Position numbers and translations under genes: made by a program. From Monodelphis domestica (lineage: Eukaryota > Chordata > Mammalia > Didelphimorphia > Didelphidae), in contig NC_077233.1 of the NCBI RefSeq assembly GCF_027887165.1, positions 233,311,324 through 233,375,323 on the forward strand: DNA of 64,000 nucleotides, given 5' to 3'. Positions 53,806 through 64,000 of the stretch are shown piece by piece (position 1 is the stretch's first letter; every line of letters begins with the position of its first letter). Under the pieces are notes generated by a model. The model searched no databases. It was not told where the DNA came from and saw nothing but the letters and a program-made list of their open reading frames with translations.

Positions 53806-54300
53806 GAAATGACGAGTAGAATGGTTTCAGAAGAATGTCAGAAGACCTATATGAACTGATGCAGAGTAAGCAGAATCAGATCATTGTATATAGTAACAGC
53901 AATATTGTAATAATGATCACCTGTGAAATACTTAGCTATCTCCAGAGGAAGAACTGAATGTGCAAATTGAGATATAGCTTTCTACATTTCTTTTCTTTTT
54001 TTGGATATTTTAGTTCAAATTTAATTTTGGTCATAGCCAACACTGTTACTTAGCCATTGAGTAACAATTCCCACAAAAAGCTATAATATATCATTCCCTT
54101 TTGACTCTAGTAACACTGGAATCACTTCATTTCTCTTTTTTTGTTTCATGACATGATTAACAAGGAAATGTTTTGCATGACTTGACATGTATAATTGATA
54201 TATTGCTTGTCTTCTCAGTGGGTGGAGGAAGGGTGGGTGAGAAGGAATTTGGAACTTAAAAATTTTTTAAAAGAATGTTAAAAATAAATTATCTTTCTAA
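53806..54300 (+). mobile_element. L1 3' end, second segment of the split copy
   Basis: GAACTGATGCAGAGTAAGCAG continues the L1 from 53,237; then 3' UTR and an A-rich end near 54,300. Confidence 0.75.
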
Positions 54301-55179
54301 AAAGAAAACCTTCTTTCTGCCTTATCCATCTTCCACCTTCATTGTAAACAATTAAAAGATGCAAATGAACTTTTTTGATCCTTTTTCTTATTGCATAGAA
54401 AATGTATGTGGTTTCTCTGACCCTTGTGAAACATATGATGTATCTCATTTCATAAAATCATAAAATTCAAAGACTCAAGCTGTGGTAACCTAAGTAGAGA
54501 TTTCAAATGTGTTATGAAAATTTCTGGGCCAAATTCCTCAACAGACTGAAACTTGCTATAAAAATAACCCCTACTGAAGGAGTCGAAACTGCTCAAAGAT
54601 TTTCCTTGCTGGAGAAAGAATGGCAGTTTTCATATGTCATAATGTCTTGGACATATGAAATTTATTTTGATGACATGTTTTAAAATCACTCTCTTATACC
54701 TTAGGATTTTTACAAGGAAATTTCATTTCCATATATATTTGTATATGTGCATACATATATATTTCTGAGTTATTGATTGCTAATAAGGTAAATTTGGGCT
54801 AAATTTTCAAATTCATAAAAAGAAAGGAGGAGAAAATTTATTTTCTATCCACAATAAAGACAAAAGCAGAGCAGAATGAAGAAAACTTTCTTACTTTGAT
54901 ATACACCTACAGTAGGTCTGAGAAGAATACTGATAATATTCAAGATCATCAGTTTGTTACTTTTCTAGATTTATAGAATGAAAGGGGGCATCCTTTCTGC
55001 AAATTTTGCAGATCCACAAGTTCTGCAAATTCAACTAAGGATATTTAAAAGGTTTGAAGAGACCAGCAAAGAAACTCCATAAAATAACACAGCTTTGCCA
55101 AAACCCTCCAAAATTCCTAAAGGACGTTTCCTGTTGGACACTTCCGCTTTAATGTATTACCTTGAACAAATCTTTTAGC
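54301..55179. other. No gene seen
   Basis: AT-rich and free of recognisable young repeats. Confidence 0.4.
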
Positions 55180-55385
55180 CTCTACAATGGAAAGAGTACT
55201 GGTCCTAAAGTCAGAGAGAGCTGGGTTCAAATTTTACCTTTGATCTTGCTTACATGTATGACCTTAGGCAAATCATATCACTTTTCTGAATCTCAGTTTG
55301 CTCATGTGTAAAATCAGATTGGACTAGATGACTTTTGAGATCTCTTCTAGCTCTAGCTGTATGGCCTTATGATTGGGATACTTAG
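55180..55385 (+). mobile_element. CORE-type SINE
   Basis: GGAAAGAGTACTGGTCCTAA, CTTAGGCAAATCATATCAC, TCAGTTTGCTCATGTGTAAA, GAGATCTCTTCTAGCTC. Confidence 0.75.
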
Positions 55386-56389
55386 ACATTGATGGGGTTG
55401 GACTAAATGGTCCCTTCCTGTTCTCTATCTCTGCTTCTACTGCCTTGGGGCTTTTTTGAGGACCAATTACTGATCATGCTCCCAAATACATGAAGAAAGT
55501 GCAAAAGGTGATGTAGAACATGCAACATTAGGCAACTAGACACTGCTACTGCCACTTGGGATAAAATGAGCCTGAGGTTTTGGCCTGAGATTCCAAATTT
55601 CTAGAGCCAGCTCAATCTAGTCGTTATGATCATATTCTGATGGCCACATATATGACAACATAGCCAAAATTATTAAATAGGTCATGAAACTAGACATTTG
55701 TTCACACACACAAAAGACCACAAACCAAAATCTGGGTATCCTACAGATGGAAGTAATAAAAGGGGATATGTAGGTAAGACTAAAGGAATAGTTGCATCTA
55801 TATATAAAGGATTTAGCGAACACTAGGAGTATCCACAGCGGGAGATGGGTGCTTTACAAAAGGAGTGAAAACTGATCCCCAACTGCAGTCATAAGATTTA
55901 AAGCTGGCACAGACCTTGAGATCATTTTGCCCAACATCCCTATTTTACTAATGAGGAAACAAACCCCCAAAAGTTAAGTGTCTTGCCCAAGGTCACAGAG
56001 ATAAGGGACCTGAAATTCAAACCCAAGATACTCTGGGGGAAATGGAAGGAACATAAGATGTTGGGTATACTATCCACAAAATTACTAGACGGGTCTGATA
56101 AACTTGGAAATAATTGAGGCAATGACAGAGCCCCATTGAATGGAGCAAATGAGCAAATGAGCTCTCCTATCAGGGGCACAGGAGATGGGTAGGATACGTG
56201 AAGAAAGGTTACTAGATGAACTGTAAGGAGAGGTAGCTCTTCAGCGTTTTATGAAGAGGACCCTGGTTCTCTTTTCTCTAGGTAAAAAGAAATTGGAGCA
56301 GATGAGTGGATTAAGTGAGCATACTAATGGCCCAGAACAGAAGCAATAAGCCAGGCAGTACTCCTCACGACACCGGCTCTCCTGTCCCC
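55386..56389. other. Upstream flank of the SMG1 promoter
   Basis: Old MIR-like fragment at about 55,890-56,030 (TTTACTAATGAGGAAACAAA; CTTGCCCAAGGTCACAGAG); otherwise unassigned. Confidence 0.45.
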
Positions 56390-56486
56390 GGTGCAGTCTC
56401 TTACAATAAGCTCAGGTGTGAGAGTGCGGAGGGGGGGGGGAAGGGAGCTAGTGAGAGGCGAAGGTGGGGGGGGAGGGAATCCCCTC

Positions 56487-56505
56487 TCCCATGATTCTCT
56501 GCGGG
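56487..56505 (+). promoter_or_regulatory. Second, weaker ZNF143/SBS-like site
   Basis: TCCCATGATTCTCTGCGGG keeps TCCCA, AT and the downstream TGCGGG of the SBS motif but departs from the core at one position (ATTC instead of ATGC). It lies about 240 bases upstream of the stronger copy in the same orientation. Confidence 0.35.
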
Positions 56506-56729
56506 CGGAGATAGCCGGGGGGGGGGGGGGGCAGGGATTGCTCAGAGCTGGGGCGGGCGCAGCGGGACCAGAGAGGGGGAGGGGGTGGGAGCGTAGGAAC
56601 CCCGAGATCTGCGGCAGCGACTTCAGCACCCCACTGTCCTCCTCCACTGAGGAAGCCGCGCACCTTCGGCTCCTCCCTCCCTCCGCTCGGCTCCCCTCCC
56701 CTCTCCACAGCTCCAGCGCCAGCGCCGCC

Positions 56730-56747
56730 CTCCCAGCATGCCGTGCG
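56730..56747 (+). promoter_or_regulatory. ZNF143/SBS-like site, promoter proximal
   Basis: CTCCCAGCATGCCGTGCG fits the CCCAGMATGC core of the ZNF143 (SBS) motif with the downstream GCG. This element is common 0-100 bases upstream of housekeeping start sites and at divergent promoters. Its place in the island suggests the SMG1 start lies just downstream. Confidence 0.55.
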
Positions 56748-57130
56748 GCGGGGCGGCGGGCGGAGCTGGAGCGGCGCGGGAGGCGGGGAAGCTGTCGCTG
56801 TGGGTCGCGCCGTGTGAGCCTCCTCCTCCTCCTCCTCTTCTTTCTCCTCCTCCTCTTCCTCCTCCCTTTCCTCGGAGCGCACGGCCCTCGAAGACACCGC
56901 CTCCGCCTCCGCCTCCTCGCCCAGTGCCTGCCTCCTGCGCTGCGGGCTCCGGCAGAACCCGGAACGGCCGCCCTGCTCCCCCCCCTCTCTCGCCCTCAGC
57001 CGCCTCCTCCTCCTGCTGCTGCTGCTTCCCCTGGCCCTCGCCCTCTCCGTGCCGAGGCCGGGGCACTGGGTTGGCTGCCGGGTGGGCGGCTGCTTCGAGA
57101 GACTCTCGATTCGGGCGGCGGCGCTTGGCC

Positions 57131-57151
57131 ATGTCGTGTCGGGGAAGGTAA
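57131..57151 (+). CDS. uORF overlapping the SMG1 start codon (TAATG)
   Basis: A six-codon frame, MSCRGR then TAA, begins 20 bases upstream of the SMG1 ATG. Its stop shares one base with that ATG, so stop and start form TAATG. The uORF ATG has G at -3 and T at +4, a moderate Kozak context. This geometry is known from termination-reinitiation systems. Whether it is used here is inference. The same frame is open back to an ATG at 56,738, so a longer upstream ORF (138 codons including stop) exists if transcription starts early enough. Confidence 0.5.
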   Translation: MSCRGR

Positions 57152-57236
57152 TGAGCCGCAGAGCCCCGGGGTCTCGGCTGAGCAGCGGCGGCGGCGGCAC
57201 CAAGTATCCGCGGAGCTGGAATGACTGGCAACCCAG
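57151..57236 (+). CDS. SMG1: SMG1 first coding exon (5' end of the gene)
   Basis: The exon encodes 28 codons plus two bases. It begins MSRRAPGSRLSS, passes through a short Gly run and ends TKYPRSWNDWQP with a split Arg codon. I recognise this as the N-terminus of SMG1, the nuclear/cytoplasmic PI3K-related Ser/Thr kinase that phosphorylates UPF1 in nonsense-mediated mRNA decay together with SMG8 and SMG9. The exon ends in CAACCCAG followed by GTGGGT, a good donor; the human protein continues after the same Arg. The Gly run has four residues here, against six in the human protein as I remember it, consistent with slippage in the GGC repeat. The start is chosen because the peptide matches the known N-terminus, -3 is G, and an upstream ORF ends on it. 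The remainder of this roughly 3,660-residue kinase lies beyond the window. The identification is by recall of the human protein, not by a search. Confidence 0.88.
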
Positions 57237-57660
57237 GTGGGTGGCTCGCCCGGCCTCGCCTCTTCACTCCGGGCCCTGGGCCTGAGGCCTATAGGCGTCC
57301 AGGCTTGCTCCCTCCCCGGGTCCCTGCCCGCAGAGCTCCTGGCGGTGACGGCGGCGGTGGGAAGCTGGAGCCCGGCAGCCTCCGGGCTGGAAGGCGCGGC
57401 CTAGGCCACTCCACCCCGCTCCCTTCCCCCTAAGGGGTCGGGGCGCGGCTTCTGCCGCCTCCAGGATTCCCGCCGCGGCCGGCTGGGCTCGGAGCAGACC
57501 AGAGAGAGGTGAGGCCTAAGTTCTGCCTCCTCTGCCTGGGGCTCGGAGGTTGGTGGGCTGGGCCAAGGGCCTGAGAGGAAGGCGCGGCCCTGGGCCCTGG
57601 GCCTTGGGCCCTGGGCGGGGGTGAGCAGATTCTAGTGCGGGTGATGGGGCTGGGAGTTGG
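57237..57660. other. Downstream half of the CpG island
   Basis: GC-rich, CpG-dense sequence continuing past the exon 1 donor, with several GGCCCTGGG repeats. No exon recognised. Confidence 0.6.
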
Positions 57661-60070
57661 GGTGAGGGAGGAGCACCTGAGTCATTGGGAGGGGGTGTGT
57701 GACAGTCTGGGGGTGCTGCCACTATCCCTGCTCCCCCCACCCTCCCAGCTAGAGAAGATTTTGTTATCCAGGTACCTTTTCCCGGGAAATGGGGTTGGGG
57801 GTTCCCCAAGCACATTGGGCCCCAGCAATCATTCCCTTTAGAGGCCCGATCCAAACCTCATTGGACCCAGGTTTGGATCCCCTCCCTCGTTACCCTGGGA
57901 GTGAGTGTCGGAGAGTTCCTTTAAAGACATCCTGTTCCCTGACCTGTGGGGTCTCTCCTACTGCTGGGGCAGTTGGTTCTGAGGGAAGGCCCACCATGCC
58001 AGCACACTTGAAAGACTCGACTCTTTCAGAGCTGGCTTAAATTTGAATCTAGAGGAGGAATCTTTCCAGTGTTGGTGCGAATGAGACTCTTGTAGCTTTA
58101 AGACATTGGGGCTACTATAGTGGAAGAAAACGTTTTCTTCGTAAGTGTGGTTCCTATGTCATTTGAATCATAGGCAGTTGTAACTTTTTGGCACCTGACA
58201 TTACCACAATTTCGAAGGCCTAAGAAGTTTTTCTAATAGACAGTGGAATGATTGCAGTTTAAGACCAAGTGTAGAGGGATTTATAGCATCACTCGACTAA
58301 GGTAATCTGTATTATGTACCAAAAAGGGGATTTAATGGATTTTTTTTATGTGTGCTGCACCTTCATACATTCAAGAAAAATCATACTAGCATGGTTTTCC
58401 AGGAGCTAACAAAAATAAGTGCAGGTGATCATGTAGGCTTTTTCAGCCTGGAAAAAAGGCTTCATTTAATTTAAATGTTGTTTGGAAACTTAAAATGTAA
58501 GATCATGTGTTTTTGCTACAAGATTTTTAAAAAGACATCACTTTGAAATTATCTTTAGGATTATTTAGCAATACAGCTCTTTAATATGATTTAACAACAA
58601 AAATTTTCTAAGGATTGAGATGTGAAGGATATTGATACATTTTAAACAGTTTTTCATTTGAAATTCATAGTTATGACTCAACTCCTTTGGTTTGGTAGAT
58701 GATTGCCAGGAAAGTTATCAAGTATTTTAAGTAATTGGCATTGATTTTGACATTATTTATTTAAATTTTAGGTCTTGTTAAAACTTGACTATCTCAATTT
58801 AAAAAAACTGGAGTTCAGTTGGGCAGTATATGAACCCCAATTTATCTCTTGCTATTTGAATGTGTAACTATCAATGAATGATATTGAACTCAGTCTCATT
58901 TTAGTGACCAGAGAACTTTAACTTGGAGCTTTCACAAAAGAAAATAGATCCATAGTTTGTAGCTCTAAGTAAATGGGTTGTATCCACTTATTAAGGTCAT
59001 GTGACTTATTCTGACAGGTATGAAGCAATATCATTTATAGTTATGAAGTTTGTCATGGCATATTAGTGTCCGTGTGGCATTTTTGGCAGGGTGCTTTATT
59101 TTTCTGAATGTAAAATTTAGCCTTTGGAATGTAAATTTTTCTTGTTTTAGATGTGTAAACATTCTCTTTATAAAACCTTATTTCTAGGTGATCTTGATGT
59201 TCTACAGGATTAGATAAACTGTTACACCATCGGGAAATAGAACATAATTGATTTACTGTTAGTATCTTTGTAGATCTCCAAGTACAGATAGACTAGATTT
59301 TTACTTATAAAGTTGCTAAACAAAATACTAGAACATTTGTGAGAGTATTAAGTGTAGTTTTAAAAAGTTATTCTGAGGCAGCAAGCCTTTTCAGAGGTAA
59401 TGGCAGAGTCTAGTTAGCTGAATGGAATTTTAAGTTCATTCCAGTTTAAATGAAGCTTACTTGTTTTTATGCTTGTGGAGCTTCTTGGAGTGTACAACTC
59501 CTTGTTGCTCTTCTGAATCAAGATAAATTTGATTTTTCTATTCCTTTCATTTTCTTTTGATTTCTTTTCTGGTTGTAGCATTCCACTTTCTTTGGCTCAG
59601 GCTTTTGAAAAAGCAATTCCTTTCAGTTCCTGTTTGCCAGTTAGCCAATGTGATATGGTACTGTTGAGTCAGTTCATGGACACACGAGGTACTTCATCCA
59701 TATCAACAGGAAATATTCCTTGTAGCTGAGCAGACCCACTGTCATCCAGAATGGGAAGCACATTATCATTAAGCATTTATATAGCCTTGCTTTATTTTCT
59801 TTGTACTTATTCATAGAAACTCTAATAAACATTTAAGAAAAGTTGTCCCCATAAGTTAAATATTTTATTCAAGTCAGCTTGAATTAGTGTCACTCGTTAT
59901 TTCTTTAGAATTCAGAGGACAGGGTTGGATTTCCAAGAACTTACTTGGATACTACAGTTAGACATTCTCCTTGTCTTGATGGTATAAAGACAAGTAGTAT
60001 CTTTTAACAAGATATTATACCTGGCCCTATTGGTAAAGATAGTTATATAGTATACCATACATCAAATTGA

Positions 60071-60179
<109 letters not shown>

Positions 60180-60359
60180 CTCTCCCCCTTACCTCCCTTC
60201 CTTCCCTTCTCTCCTCTTTCCTCCCTCCCCAGGCCATGCCTGATAACCTGATATTAGAACTCCAATACTCCTATATTTCCTTACTTGTGTTGTTATTGAG
60301 TTGTTTCAGTAGTGTCTGACTTGGTGATCCTATTTGGGGTTCTAAATGTTATTATTTAT

Positions 60360-60475
60360 TCTCTTAGATAAAATAAAAGTTCCCTGAGGGCAGGAACTAT
60401 ATTTTTTTGTCTTTTTATCCACTGGGCCTTGCCCTGAGTTCATTAATAAATGTTTAATTGAATTGTTTTAAAATT
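60360..60475 (+). mobile_element. L2 3' end fragment in SMG1 intron 1
   Basis: AGTTCCCTGAGGGCAGGAAC, TTCATTAATAAATGTTTAAT. Confidence 0.5.
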
Positions 60476-60659
60476 AGCTTTGATTTTGAAGTCAGTTTAT
60501 GTTACAATTATTAGGTTTGGTGAATTTCCCTGGTTTTTATTTGGAGGCATAGATTTGTAAATTTTGGTAATATGTTTGGAAGAGAAATTTCACTTTTGAA
60601 CCTGGAGCTATGCAAATTTTTTTTTTGAAAGGAATCTAGCTGTGCCTGCATTTAGCCTT

Positions 60660-60805
60660 GCTTTCTTTCATTCCATGATCAATAAACGTTTATTAAGTGC
60701 CTACTATTTGCCAGAAACTAAGGCAAAAGACAGGCCACGCCCTCTGGGAATTAATAATTTAATAAGAGAGACATGCAAACAACAAAGTACAAACTATGTA
60801 TAACA
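60660..60805 (+). mobile_element. Old interspersed repeat in SMG1 intron 1
   Basis: TTTATTAAGTGCCTACTATT then CCCTCTGGGAATTAATAATT: a widespread mammalian repeat pattern, also at 8,430-8,580. Family not assigned. Confidence 0.5.
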
Positions 60806-61544
60806 TAAATAGGAAATGAGGAACAAAGGGAAAGTCATTTCTACATTGTTTGACCACAAAGTGCATGATTTAGGGGAGATTATCCTACTCACAATTTTTA
60901 TCTGGATTGGGGCTAACAGTTATTGCATATACTTCAGGAAGTATTGTAACTATATTGTATAAAATAAAGTTCTTGAAACTCTTGGATAAGGATGTTAATC
61001 CTCAGAGAAGGCAAATCCTACAGATTCTTTAATAAATATATTAGTGTCTCACAAGTCTCTTAATTTAAAGAATTCCTTTCTAATTAATGAAAATAAATCC
61101 ATATAGTATTGTTTAGTTGGAGTTTTTTGGGTTTTGTTTGTGGTGGCCTCAATGGGAACACATAAGTCACCATCATTTTTACATGATATACTTTTTTAAA
61201 GTTGTAGACTGTTGGCCCATCCTTGATTTGTTTCTGACTTTCCTTCAAAAGCTAACTCACAAACCTTGAATTCTTTTTGTTGTTTTCATTTAGATAATTT
61301 GTAGATTTTTCATGATTCTATGAATGCTTTGGAATAAAAAAGAATAGGATTCTCTTAAAGCATCCTGACTAATACTGAGTAAGGAGAAACATCACTTCAT
61401 AATTCTCACATCCTTTTATACAGATTAGTATCCTCTTTTCTTTTTGGACTATAGCATTACATTGCTAACTTTAGCTTGGGATCAGCAAAACCCCCTGAAT
61501 CTTAGTGTTAAAAAACAAGTCATGTTCCACATTCCATATTAGGT

Positions 61545-61770
61545 AGAACAGTGGAAAGATTATTGGTCCTGAAACTAAGAAAAACAGAGTTCAAATCCTC
61601 CCTAGACACTTAATAACTGGATGACCCTGGAAAGTCACTTCATCTCAATGAGCCTCAGTTAACTCATCTATAAAATGGAGATGATCTACCTGCCAGCGTT
61701 TTTGTTGGGATCAAATTGAGTTTACATACAAAGTATTTTGTGAACTAAAAAACCCTATGTAAATTATAGC
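61545..61770 (+). mobile_element. CORE-type SINE in SMG1 intron 1
   Basis: GAACAGTGGAAAGATTATTGG, GACCCTGGAAAGTCACTTC, CTCATCTATAAAATGGAG, ATTATAGCTATTATTT end. Confidence 0.8.
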
Positions 61771-63524
61771 TATTATTTATCTTGGTATAATTTTTCTCCT
61801 TTTAAGTTGAATTTTTCTTCATTTGTTCCTTTTGAACTTCATCCACTGACTTTGAGTTGAGATTAGTTTCAAGCATGCTCACCCAAAGTTGATCATAGGA
61901 TTTAGTACATCATTTTACAGTTGAGGAATGGGGAGACATGGGGAAGTGAAATAACTTGTTCTAAGTCATCAGGATCAACAGAAATGCATCCTGTTTTATG
62001 GAAGTTTTATAAAGTGGTTCTTTGTAAATTGACCACTGTTTTATTTCACTTCTTGGTTTCCTCTGAGATTACCTTCTGTTTACACTGTATCTATCTTGTA
62101 TGCAGATTTTTGGCATATTGTCAACCTCTTTAGAATGTGAGGGCAGACAGGGACCATATTTTTTTTTGCCTTGTATCCCTAGCATTTAATACAGTGCTTG
62201 GCTCATAGTAAGTTGCGATTTTTTACTGGTTCCTACATGCAGCATTCCAATCCATAAAATATAGTGCCAGCCCACCCTACCACCAGTCAGCATTGCTAAT
62301 TCATGCTGAGTTAGATGGGGGAACCCTCCCCCCATGGGGAAGTTCAGGAACTCTAGTTCTGAAACTTACCAATTGACTCCATTTTTAGATTTTGTATGAA
62401 CTGAGCTTGATATTTGTGCTAGTAAGACAGTGTAAAAAAAAGCGGGGGTGGGGGGGGTCTCTGCTAGTTTGTTTCTGTTCATAACAACTAGATGCAAATT
62501 TTCACAAGATAATGTTACTGTGGTTAAAAGTATTTTTAAGAGGACCTTGAGAGTGCTATGACTATCCTCTTTAGCTATAGAAACAGTTGAAAGAGCAGCA
62601 TTGGGGAAAAGACTAGATCTCTACTCCTAGGATAAGAGAGATGCTGGAAGAGACCTTCAAGGCATCTAGCAGTCATCCCTTCATTTTACTGATGATACAT
62701 TGTAAATTGTTATTATATACTCGTTTTTTATGAGAGATTTAAAAAAATTATTATGAACCAATGTTCAGTATTGAAAGTGAATTTAATATGTTCTATACAG
62801 CATACCCTTTTGTCATTAACATTTATAAATTTCATTAGTATATTTCATGCTTCAAACTGCTTTGTGGCCATGGCGGGGTGCTATTATAGAGGTTGATATT
62901 GAACTTAAATACTTATTTGGGGGAGGAGAATCCCAACTGATGGATGATCTTACCTAAATTTAATTTTGCCCAAATCCAGATAGCCTCAAAAATATTTTAT
63001 TGCTGCTTTATCAGCTGTACTGTCAAGAAAAGAAATTTATTATTTTATCAGGAATTTTCCTTTAGAAGTTTAATTTTTTCACAGTATCCCAAGATCTAAA
63101 TTATGTGTATATTTGAATAAATACTGGATCTGTAATTTTATTGGCATAAAGAACTCCCAAATAAAGACATTCTCTCCATTAAAGCTAGTTGGAACCATCT
63201 TTTCAAGTTGGTGTCAGGTCCCAGGACACAGAAAGTTTTAAATGAGTTGCCCAGGGTCACATAATCAGTAATTATCAGAGATGGAACTTGAACCCAAGCC
63301 GTCCCAACTCTGAAGCTAGCTCTCTATCCACTATGGTACAGTATTTATTAAATTATCCTTACCAGATTTTTCCATGTATGGAATTAATACTTTTGTTTCT
63401 CTTCCAATGCCCCCAAAATAAAAACAATGCAGTTACTCTTCTATTATTCCAGCCCCTCCTAATTTTAGTGCCATCTCTTTTGATTATTTTCTTTTAATTG
63501 GGAATATACCATACATTTTTCTCT

Positions 63525-63645
63525 CCCTTTAGATTGTGAGTTCCCAAAGAGCAGAAACTATCTTTTCTCTTTATTTTTATCCTCAGTACTTAACACAGTG
63601 ACTGGCCTGCAATAGGTGCTTAATAAATGCTTACATATAGACTAT
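63525..63645 (+). mobile_element. L2 3' end fragment in SMG1 intron 1
   Basis: GTGAGTTCCCAAAGAGCAG, GCAATAGGTGCTTAATAAAT. Confidence 0.55.
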
Positions 63646-64000
63646 AGATGACCATATCACTATTTTCAGTTTTTAAAAAGAAAATTATAAATGATTGCAG
63701 AAATTTGAAGTACATCCTTGGTAACCCTGTTATATCATTGAACCCTAGAGATTTGAAAACATTTACTTTTTTCCCCCCATACTTGAATGTGACTGCTCAG
63801 GTATTTTGTGTGTTTATGTGTATGTGGTTTTTTCCCATAACACCTGAGGGAAGGAGGACTTTTAAAAGTCTCTCCTACTTTAGTGGCATGTTAGGAATTT
63901 TTCGTCCATATCTATTGATAGAGGAACATTTTTCTACATCATGGTCTTACACTTAATATACCTAAGACTACTTTCAGATCTGTTTTTTGTTTTTTAACTC

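Larger units (their letters stand above)
56390..57150 (+). promoter_or_regulatory. SMG1: CpG-island promoter and 5' UTR of SMG1
   Basis: The sequence changes abruptly from AT-rich repeats to dense CpG and GC boxes with no TATA or CCAAT box visible, the pattern of a housekeeping promoter. Long G runs lie at 56,431-56,440 and 56,517-56,531. Two sites resembling the ZNF143/SBS element lie upstream of the exon (listed separately). From about 56,820 the sequence is rich in CCT/TCC triplets, and near 57,010 it has a CTG run, as in many GC-rich 5' UTRs. The transcription start cannot be fixed by reading; it probably lies between 56,600 and 56,850. Open frames of 137-277 codons on both strands here come from the lack of AT-rich stop codons and are not called as genes. 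Confidence 0.8.

Noticed and set aside
56391-57267. Open frames of 251, 214 and 277 codons across the CpG island on both strands
   Set aside because: GC-rich DNA has few stop codons; compositions are Pro/Arg/Gly/Ala/Glu-rich with no domain, and they overlap in many frames. Only the SMG1 start is supported by a recognised protein.

Overview
This window looks like marsupial (metatherian) nuclear DNA. Nearly every kilobase carries metatherian-type repeats: tRNA-derived SINEs with the internal GACCCTGGGCAAGTCACTT core and a GGAAGGTAAGGGTTT tail, MAR1-type SINEs ending in the CCAGTATCTTTGCCAAGAAAA block, RTE and L1 LINEs, and a HAL1-like half-LINE. I cannot tell American from Australian marsupials from this sequence alone.

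Positions 1 to about 56,390 are intergenic or intronic DNA in which I find no host protein-coding gene. The region is a mosaic of old and younger transposons, long simple repeats and unassigned AT-rich sequence. Main landmarks: three members of one non-autonomous hAT-like family (0.6, 17.0 and 36.5 kb); a small relic resembling the ZMYM/hAT transposase C-terminal region (3.9-4.1 kb); a cluster of retroviral LTR-like sequences with a polypurine tract (6.2-8.1 kb) and relatives at 33.7 and 38.3-39.6 kb; an RTE LINE split by a MAR1 SINE (11.8-12.6 kb); a nuclear copy of mitochondrial ND1 (16.0-16.3 kb, minus strand); a decayed class II (betaretrovirus-like) endogenous retrovirus gag with leader (20.0-21.8 kb); L2 and L3/CR1 relics; a HAL1-like element in which L1 ORF1 is followed directly by the last part of ORF2 (40.0-42.8 kb); and two three-layer nests of insertions (49.4-51.5 and 52.2-54.3 kb).

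At about 56,390-57,660 base composition switches to a CpG island holding the only host gene I recognise: the promoter, 5' UTR and first coding exon of SMG1, the PI3K-like kinase of nonsense-mediated mRNA decay, on the plus strand. The start codon is at 57,151 and the donor site at 57,237. A six-codon upstream ORF ends on the start codon in a TAATG overlap, inside a longer open frame. From 57,237 to the window end lies SMG1 intron 1; I do not see exon 2.

Most long open frames in this window are artefacts: they run through pentanucleotide or tetranucleotide repeats, through the CpG island in all frames, or through SINE and L1 copies. Repeat boundaries below were read by eye and may be off by 10-50 bases unless a target-site duplication (TSD) is quoted.
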